A stretch of DNA of 64,000 bases, taken from positions 3,718,001 through 3,782,000 of the forward strand of contig JAQFVV010012420.1 of assembly GCA_028023455.1 (NCBI GenBank), given 5' to 3'. Positions within the stretch are counted from its first letter, which is position 1. Each line of letters begins with the position of its first letter. The notes beneath the pieces are model-generated. The model ran no database searches and was not told the origin of the DNA. It saw nothing but the letters and a program-made list of their open reading frames with translations. Below are positions 56,268 through 64,000 of the stretch, in pieces. A program made the position numbers and the translations under genes. Source of the DNA: Epiperipatus broadwayi (Eukaryota; Onychophora; Udeonychophora; Euonychophora; Peripatidae).

Positions 56268-58724
56268 TTCTAGGCCAGTGGTTCTCAATCTTTGCACAAT
56301 TGTGGAACACATTCCATTTAATATTTTTCATGCCGAACACTAACATACAAAAATTCAAGATTACAAAATAATTACCTAATATTTTATGGAGGTGACTCAT
56401 CAATAACAGTTAAATTTTCAAAAGAAAATATAGAAATATTATGGGACATTTAAACTTTTAAAGTAGGAGAGTAATAAAGACGAAAATAAAACAAGTTGCA
56501 TGTTGTTATTGCATGAACCTATTAGTTTTATTATATTATTATTATTGTGACGACCACGTAAAGTCGTCGACACACACATATATTTATTAATAACATTAGA
56601 TAAATTCGCTAACAAGAAGTAATAAAGGTGAAATAAATTAGCTATTAAATTTTTTAAAAAAAGGAAGGAAAAGAAAAAAATTGAAAGTCTAATGTCAAAA
56701 TTACTGTGGATTTTGTAATAGTAAGAGAAGGGGAGTGGGGTGCATAAAGAAATGCGTCTCTTTCTCTCTTGTAAGTCAAATGCTAGAAAGTTATTTTTGT
56801 TTATTGTGGGAGAGGGGAAGGGGATGCATAAAGAAATGTGTTTCTTTTCTCTCATCAAAAACTATATAATAACAAATTAAAATAAAATGTAAAACAAATG
56901 TGAAAAAAAAAAAAAATTGTAAACTTTAAATAAAATGTAATATGTGATATATAAAAAGAAAAACAATATGGCCGTAGGTGTGAAAGTCTGTTGGACAAAT
57001 TAAATTCCACGGACAAAGAAAATGTTAACAATGGAAGATCTTTGCCTGATCTATTATATTAATTGGGACTTACATTCCAGCCACTAATTAAATAAAGAAA
57101 CATAATGATAAGAATTGGTTGGAAGTCTAAGTCTTAATTAAAAATTTTATAAACAATGAACAAAAGAAAGAGATTAAGAAAATTACAATTTTTATCTGCA
57201 TTGCTAGTAGAGACTTTGAAGAGGCAACAGCTCAAAGAAAATGAAAGAAGTGTGTGGCTAGTGGCGTTAAAGGGACGTGGATTCGGATTCAAGCCGTCTC
57301 ATCACTGACTCACAATGTAAGATCTTTGCCTGACCTGCTAGAGGGACCACCGCTTCTGTAGCTGTCAACTGAAACTCAACCTAAAGAATCAACAAGCAAA
57401 CTGGAATGAGAAATAACCCCACAAACTGAGGAAGTTAACCAAGAGCGCTCAGAAGAAATACCCATGGGACAATTACAACAAAGCCTAGGTAAAAACATAC
57501 ATGCATTTTAATCTGTTTACTACTCCTAACTAAATACACAATTAATAATTTGATAAAATAGAACTCTATCAACAGGACTTTAAGAACTTTAATATTTGAT
57601 CTGTTTTCATATGTGTTATTATAGCCATGTATTTTATAAGTGTGTGTTTTTTTATTATTATTATTATAATGTATTTTTTTTATATAAAGTGTGAGTATTA
57701 TTATTAAACATATTTATCATTAAATTTCGTATCCTTGCTTTATTCTCCTATCACCAAGCTACGACAGGGGGAAAACTGTAATTGGTGATTAAAGGGGCAT
57801 GCTGATTTGTTTAAGGTATTCATGTGCTGCTTGTTCGTGCGAATTCCCAATTCTAAAAAATAAATAGCAAGCGCTGGACATCCGTTAAATTTCTTAGAAA
57901 TAGTTTGCTCTGTTCAGCAGCCGAGAGTTCTTGGCCGGGAAAAATAACGCTAAGATAATATATACGTATTGCCTTGGGGTTCGGTTAAGGGTATAGATAT
58001 GAAGTTAAATTTGTATCTGTATTAGCTCTCTGCTTCTATTGTAACGGCGATGGTTAAATAAATAAACAATCCATTACAGTTGGAGGCTGAACCGGGATAT
58101 TTCGGTTAGCAAAACTGTTAGTAAACAAATAAGAAATAAATAAGATAATAAAGAATCAAAGTTGGAAAAAGAATTAAAGTATAATAAATAAATATAATAT
58201 AAAATAAAATAATCGAAATAAAATATAATTGAATACACAAATAAATAAAGCAACCATCCAAATAACCGTTTCCGTTATATTATATTTAAAGAATCATTGA
58301 GAAATTAAAAACTTTTAATAAACTAAAGAATAAATTTAATATGAAATGTGTGTTTGAAGTGTTTCACAAAATTCTGAAATATTTGGAGGAATGAATGACA
58401 ATGTCACTCACATGGCCTGCTACAATTTTTCTAGTCTGGTTTTTTTTTGTTATCTTGACTAATTTCAAAAAACCTATCGGTAATTTACAAAAATAAAACG
58501 TAGAAAAGAGCAATAAAACATTTACAGCTTTTTTTTTTGATATAGCAGAATATTTTAAATAAATGTTTACCTGATATTTCAATAATATACCAATTACACA
58601 AAGATTTTGGCAGTTCAATTATGGCTACAATAGTGCAGAGGTATCTTATTTCTACATTTTTTTTTACGGATTCATGGAACATCAGTGTAATGTGGAGCAT
58701 GTTTTGAAAACTTCTGTTTTAGGC
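56268..58724. mobile_element. hAT-family element (2.4 kb) with nested insertion
   Basis: The element is 56276-58716. The left end CAGTGGTTCTCAATCTTT, with GTGGAACACATTCC just inside, and the right end TGTGGAGCATGTTTTGAAAA, then CTTCTG, have the usual hAT design (CAGTGGTTCTCAA...TTTGAAAACCACTG, with GTGGAACA nearby). Flanking 8-mers TTCTAGGC (56268-56275) and TTTTAGGC (58717-58724) match at 7 of 8. The right terminal bases have mutated. Most of the interior is a separate insertion (56546-58265). No transposase could be read. The 139-codon minus-strand frame at 56439-56858 is low in complexity and crosses the insertion border, so it is not a gene. Confidence 0.65.
56546..58265 (+). mobile_element. 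probable partial LTR retroelement nested in the hAT element
   Basis: Starts TGTGACGACCACG. A possible LTR end is AACAATCCATTACA (to about 58079), giving a TG...CA unit of about 1.53 kb. It is followed by GTTGGAGGCTGAACCGGGAT, which looks like the leader and primer-binding region that follows a 5' LTR. The insertion then stops at about 58265 near ACCGTTTCCGTT. Inside are a duplicated phrase AAGATCTTTGCCTGA (about 57037 and 57321) and two AATAAA-rich stretches. No protein motif was read, so the LTR interpretation rests on the ends only. Confidence 0.35.
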
Positions 58725-60394
58725 TGAGAGTCTGGAATGTATTATTCCTATGTACTGCATATACCATTTTTAATTATGTAAACCCAACATACTTAAAATT
58801 ATTAAAAATATTGTATATACATAGTTAATTATGGCATAGATTTAAATGAAAACTTCTTTTTCTTTATGTTGTGTATTTATAATATAGATGTAAAATTATA
58901 CAATGAAATGTGTAGAGACTATATAAGACATTTAAAATATCATCCAATGTTAATAGCAATTCATGGAATTTAAAAGTGGTGGAAATTTTTTTTATTAGGA
59001 AATGAACTCAATTTTAGCAAACAAATAATTTTATTTTTTAAATAAGAAATAGAGGATAGGATTTCTTTATTTCATTCTTTAACAAACATGTACTTTGATT
59101 TTTATTGTTCAAATTTGTGAAAAAATAAAATTAAAAATTTTAAAGCAAGATAATCTTTTTTTTTCCCACATGTAGCTCCAATGCTCTAATGTTAGATCAT
59201 CAATTTTTTTGCTTAGTCATCTTCGCAAAAATTAATTAAAAATTTTTTATATGGTATGCTTGTGTGTTTTATATCAAGTTATAGATAATCTGCCGATTTT
59301 AGCAAGAAGTAAAACGTAGTATGAAGTAGCTTTTTTTTTTTTTTTGAAGTAATTTCAGTGGAAAATTTTGTTATATTGAATGGAAAAATGTCTATTAATT
59401 AATGTATTTCTATATTACTTCACAAATATGTAAGTTTTTTGTTTTATAACTCAACAACTATTGCATCAATCTTGAAGAATCTTACTGATTTTCCTTTTTT
59501 TTTTTTTGTAGAGAATTTTAATAGCATATACATTTTGTTTATAAAAAAATGTAATTTGCAATATAAAAATGCATGGAAAATCTATATCATAATTGTTTTT
59601 GAATGGCGGCATAAAAAACAGGCAGCTCAGCTTAGCCTTTTCTGAGTATACTCTTGTGTCATCCAAAGTATTCATAGTTTTAACTCTAAATGTGTTTTTA
59701 ATGTTATTTTGCAGAATTTCTCAAGGAAAAAACTACTGAATGATGTGGCCACAAGAATGTTTTTACAACTAGTAAATCAATATTTAAATTTAGTGCTAGA
59801 ACAATGAAATTGGCAGCCTTCCAAAGCGCTGATTGGTTGTTTTTTGTTCTCTCCACAAGAATATGCTTGTCAGCGATTTTGACAGTTCTTCGTTTTGATT
59901 TTCAAAATGAAAATGAATGGTTTAGAATCTTTTTATATATTTATTATTTTTACAAAATATTTATGAAATATTAATTTTAATAGAAAATATTTACTTTTAA
60001 ACAAAAGCAAAAAAGGACAAAAATCAATAACATGGCTGCAATTTATAATTAGATGACAAATATATTTTGTTTACCACTATAGATTATTTTCATCAATTAT
60101 AAATAGAAATTTATTTTTTTAAAAACTTGTTTACTTTAACTCTTGTGATGTCCAATATTCTGTTTGGCTGAGCGAGTTAAAACTCTAAACTTTTGATTGG
60201 TGAATTACAGAATCAGCAGTAAAAATATATTCATCTTTTAATATTATATTCGTTTTAGTTTTATTTGTAAAAAGCAAATTAATAATTTGTCTAAAGTTTT
60301 TTCAAAAATAAATTTCTGTTTATAATTATAAAAATATTTTACAGCGGCAAATTTAAAAAGAACATTAGTAACCTATTAAAAATGTTGCTTACGT
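58725..60394. other. AT-rich intergenic DNA, no gene recognised
   Basis: T-rich sequence. GATTGG or CCAAT boxes occur at about 59830 and 60177. The frames at 59439-59675 are low in complexity. Confidence 0.5.
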
Positions 60395-60785
60395 CAATGA
60401 TTTTCTTTCTCAATTTACGTTTGTGTAAAAGTAAATAATTTTTACTAAAATCTTACTATTTTCCTAAAATAATTTATATCTTCAGCATATTTTACCAAAA
60501 TACATTATAATATGTAAATAAATGCCAGAAAAATACTCTTAAATTATTCATTTCTATTTGAAAATGAAATAAAGAGCTTGAGGCGATGAAAATTGTTGAC
60601 AGGTATCAAAATTGTTGTTAGCGCTAGCTTTGTTTTCAATTTATGTTCATGTAAAAGTATACAATTTTTTATCAAAATTATTCATATGTAAGAAAAATAA
60701 TAATAAAAAAACATTCTTAGACATTAATTTTCATTTTCAAACTCAAAACAGAAGTTGAGTGGTGAGAATTATTGACAGACTTTTC
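60395..60785. repeat. imperfect ~190-bp tandem duplication
   Basis: Copies at about 60395-60605 and 60620-60780 share CAATTTACGTTTGTGTAAAA / CAATTTATGTTCATGTAAAA, an ATTCATTTCTATTTGAAAAT-like block, and an ending GATGAAAATTGTTGACAG / GTGAGAATTATTGACAG. No coding content. Confidence 0.7.
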
Positions 60786-61341
60786 CGATTATCAAAATGC
60801 AAACCAACCAATCACCATCTCGAGAGGTTGGGCTTCCATCTTTGTTGTAGCTTTGAACGCCTTATATTATTGATTTTTTACTTGTAAAATAATTCAAGAG
60901 ATGGCAGCATTTTACGGTACTTTTTAAACTTTAAAATAAGCCTAAATACGCTACAATAACATAAAAACTGCCGGAATTACAGCAAGTTAAAATTGTCTAC
61001 AAGTTTATTTGAGGCAAGCCACGGAAGGGTTAATAATCTAATGAATTATTAATTTGCACTTTAGAAACTAAAACAAAGTTTTAAAAGATAAATATTTTAC
61101 CACTAATTCTATGATTGACCAATCAAAAGTTTGGAACTAAATTAATCTGCCAATAGCAATCTTGAATACAGAAAAGGGCTGAAAGATTACAGAATTGCAA
61201 TTTTTTAAATGAAAAGTATAGTTTTTGTTAAAGCAAAGGAAAATTTAATTTTGTAAATATATTTTCTGTTCATTAAATTGCATTTGTTACCACGCATTTG
61301 ATTTCTCATTTCAATAATATCAATTTACATCAGTTATAACA

Positions 61342-61560
61342 ATGAATTTGATAAACTTTCAGGATTTCAGTTTAAATATATATATGTAATTTTGTACGTA
61401 TTAAAGTTAAATTTTAAATGATACTGGCATAGCAACAGAAATAGTATTGAATTTGATAAACTTTTAGGGTGTTAATTTAAGTATATTTGATATGTGAAAA
61501 ATGTAAATTTTAAAATGCCATGCATACAACAAGAGAAATACTGAATGATAAACTTTTACC
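61342..61560. repeat. ~104-bp tandem repeat, two copies plus a part
   Basis: TGAATTTGATAAACTTTCAG (61343) recurs as TGAATTTGATAAACTTTTAG (about 61448), followed by a third partial copy (CTGAATGATAAACTTTTACC, about 61542). Confidence 0.75.
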
Positions 61561-62105
61561 ATAATCTTTTAAGATTTTCACATGACAGAGCGTACATATA
61601 GAAATATGTACAAGAGAAATGAAGAGATAGTGGTTTTTGATAATCCAAGTAAAATTTTATTGAATATATTTTTAATTATTTAAACTTGTTTAGACCATGT
61701 ATTTTATTTTTCACTTGTATATATTGAAACAAGCATGCTGTTTCACATGTGTATGTATTCTAAAAACTATTTTACCCTCCCACCTTAAAAATCAGCAGAT
61801 GGATAAAAAAGTCGATCTTATATATTTTTTTTGAAAAATATAGAAAAAAGTTTAGTTTATAACTTTACAAGAAAATCATTATTTTATATAATTGAAAAAA
61901 AAAAGTTTATAATTAAAAGAAACTCATTATTGATTTTATAGTTTTAAATTACGATGTAAATAAAAGCTGGCATTTATTAAAAAGATTACATTTTTAATTT
62001 TTGAAACGATGTTTTCGAATAAAGTGTAATAACAGCTCGAGGCAGTTTTATTAAATTGGAAAACATAGCTTAATTCTTATGATTTCTTTGCCGCGAAAAA
62101 GATTG

Positions 62106-62235
62106 TCCAATTGTTAAGAAAAAAAGCAGTCGGGTTTAAAGGAGAGCGGTATGCAAATCAGGTACAGTGGGAAAGGCTGCTTAATCAATCCAAGTATCAG
62201 AATATATATAGTCGAGTTGCAAGTTCAGAGCAGAT
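62106..62235 (+). promoter_or_regulatory. promoter-like cluster (CCAAT, octamer, TATA)
   Basis: TCCAATTG (about 62107), the octamer ATGCAAAT (62151-62158) and TATATATA (62203-62210) occur in that order over about 100 bp. About 25 bp downstream is a possible start region, AAGTTCAGAGCAG. An ATG at about 62385 follows but no long frame. The layout is that of a polymerase II core promoter or a retroelement LTR. In such AT-rich DNA a chance occurrence is quite possible. Confidence 0.25.
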
Positions 62236-63104
62236 TTTTAAAAAGTTTTTTTAAAGAGATTTTTAGGAGATTCTAAAGAAAGTTTTTCAAAGAGATATTG
62301 TTCAAGTAGATGTTAAAGAAGAATTTTGAAAAAAATTTTAATTTTAAAAAGATATTAAGGGCAGTTAAAGAACCATTGTTAATAATGGAAAAGGAAAACA
62401 TTATTAAGGAAATTATAACGATGGAAGGCTAAACCAACAGTTTCATATCAAGCCATGTTTCTCCAAGATTTGCCTGGATAAACATCATACAAAGTAAATT
62501 ATGCCATTCAACTGAAATCAATGCCCCCTTTTTAATGTAGTCACATCATGGATATGAAGGAAACAACTGGATAAAAATGGAGGTAATGATTTTACAAGAT
62601 ATTCAATATTTATGTGTTTATAAAACAAGACAAAATGTCTTTCTTAAACTAAAATTATGAATAAATGTAGCTATATGAAAATACATTTATTATAAATGAA
62701 ACTAAAATTATATGTGTTTTTAAAAGTCTTTATTATAAGTAAAAAAAACAAACAATATTAATAAAAATAGCTGCATAAAAATACATTTTGTTGATAATAA
62801 ATTGTAAATGCTAAATGTCAATAATCAAAGGGTATTTTATGCAATATTTATACGTGTTTATAGAAATAGAAAAAAAAAAAAACGAATATCTTTTTTATAA
62901 TGAATTATGTGAAAATACATTTCATTAATGGTAAATATAATAAAAAAATATCTATAATCAAAAGGCATTTTTAATAAGGATTGACTTCTCATCTGCAGAT
63001 ATATTTGAATTAAGAAAAACTAAGCACGATTACTTGTACGATTTATATTACTAATATACAACTAAGTATACCTAGAAGAGTCGGAAATACGGAGTTATTA
63101 CATA
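62236..63104. other. AT-rich DNA, nothing further recognised
   Basis: Purine-rich short repeats AAAGAGATTTTTAGGAGATT / TTTTCAAAGAGATATTG at about 62250-62310. No open frame of note. Confidence 0.5.
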
Positions 63105-63690
63105 TAACTCTAACTGGCTAATAAATAAAATGCTAGCAGTTATATTCATTATTATATCTGTAAAGGATATCTACATACAAGAATAATTAAGCCACATTAC
63201 ATGTGACTACTATCTAAAATACTACAAATCAAAATTAAGTGGAACTCTGAATTAAATACAATGCTATTAGTTATATTCATTATTATATCTGTAAAGGATG
63301 TCTACATACAAGAATAATTAAACCATATTACATGTGACCACTATCTAAAATACTACAAATCAAAATTAAGTGGAACTCTGAATTAAATACAATGCTATTA
63401 GTTATATTCATTATTATATCTGTAAAGGATATCTACATACAAGAATAATTAAACCACGTTACATGTGACTACTATCTAAAATACTATAAATCAAAAGTAA
63501 GTGGAACTCTGAATTAAATACAGTGCTATTAGTTATATTCATTATTATGTCTGTAAAGGATGTATTCATAGATGAATAATTTAAACCACATTACATGTGA
63601 ATATTACCTAAAATAATACAAATCACAGTTAAGTGGAACTCTGAATTAAGTGATATTAGTTGTCTTCATTATTCTCTCTGTTGTCTCAAT
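63105..63690. repeat. 131-bp tandem satellite, about 4.3 copies
   Basis: The landmark ATGCTATTAGTTATATTC recurs at about 63130, 63261, 63392, 63523 and (partly) 63651, a period of 131 bp. Each unit also carries ATCTGTAAAGGATATCTAC, CATTACATGTGACTACTATC and GTGGAACTCTGAATTAA. The middle units are nearly identical, the outer ones more diverged, as expected from unequal exchange. Confidence 0.92.
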
Positions 63691-64000
63691 ATATCACACT
63701 CCTCTCTGTGAACTAATTAAATGATTAAAGATGTAAACTGTTAAAGAACTGTTGAGAGAAGGACTTTATTATACTCTCAACAGATTACAGTCTCTAAGCC
63801 ATCTAAAATGTTATTGGAAGTAGGCCGAAGGAACACAATGGACTGTCAATGAAATACTTTGTTTGATGGACATTTATTTAAACCTGTTATTAAATAAAAT
63901 TATTGTTACTTAAAATTAATCTTAGTTGTTTTTATTGCATCATTCAGTGCGCTTGTTCATGAGAATTTCATGCATCCTGAACTATGTCTGGCATAACTAG
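63691..64000. other. end of window: possible terminal part of a retroelement
   Basis: A hairpin CTGTTGAGAG / CTCTCAACAG (about 63751-63783) precedes GGAAGTAGGCCGAAGGAACA and an AATAAA signal (about 63893). This recalls an LTR or 3' UTR, but the window ends before a second copy could be seen. Confidence 0.25.

Noticed and set aside
56439-56858. 139-codon minus-strand open frame
   Set aside because: Low-complexity hydrophobic translation that crosses the border between the hAT element and its nested insertion.
1-64000. CRISPR arrays, operons or bacterial-type genes
   Set aside because: No regularly spaced short repeats with unique spacers and no compact coding; the repeats seen are eukaryotic satellites and transposon arrays.

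Overview
This window is AT-rich, repeat-rich DNA from an animal nuclear genome, most likely an invertebrate; the sequence does not allow a narrower assignment. The reasons are the very high A+T with many homopolymer runs, the lack of compact genes, and the mixture of animal transposon classes: non-LTR retrotransposons (LINEs), Penelope-like elements (PLE), a Ty3/Gypsy LTR element, piggyBac, hAT, and many foldback or inverted-repeat elements. I found no intact host gene, rRNA or tRNA. Every coding segment I recognise is a decayed transposon protein broken by stops and frameshifts.

Layout: 1.4-5.9 kb is a 4.46 kb foldback element (called FB1 here) with an 8-bp target duplication. 6.4-8.3 kb holds two palindromic elements. 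8.3-12.6 kb holds two converging LINE remnants. 14.0 and 36.3 kb carry two copies of one small hAT element. 17.0-22.5 kb carries three members (GR-a, GR-b, GR-c) of a family called GR here, with further members at 34.1 kb (GR-d) and 54.5 kb (GR-e). GR elements are 1.1-2.1 kb long, with inverted ends beginning 5'-GRT or similar, element-specific internal tandem repeats, a conserved right-hand module and (in four of five) an array of short hairpins. 29.5-30.7 kb is a PLE reverse transcriptase plus GIY-YIG endonuclease remnant. 31.1, 33.2 and 43.5 kb carry hammerhead-ribozyme-like motifs in palindromic repeats. 39.0-42.6 kb is a Gypsy element with both LTRs but no gag. 43.9-46.0 kb holds LINE and PLE pieces. 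50.3 and 53.2-54.5 kb are two decayed piggyBac transposase copies. 56.3-58.7 kb is a hAT element with a nested, probably LTR-type, insertion. 59-64 kb is AT-rich sequence with several tandem repeats, a promoter-like stretch and a 131-bp satellite.

No genes work together here as a host pathway. The strongest leads are (1) the GR/FB1 group, whose two ends stay complementary to each other although their outer sequence differs from copy to copy, and (2) two related palindromic repeats whose loop carries a hammerhead core, in a window that also holds PLE remnants (PLEs are known hammerhead carriers). All similarity statements come from reading by eye; none was tested with a search or folding program.
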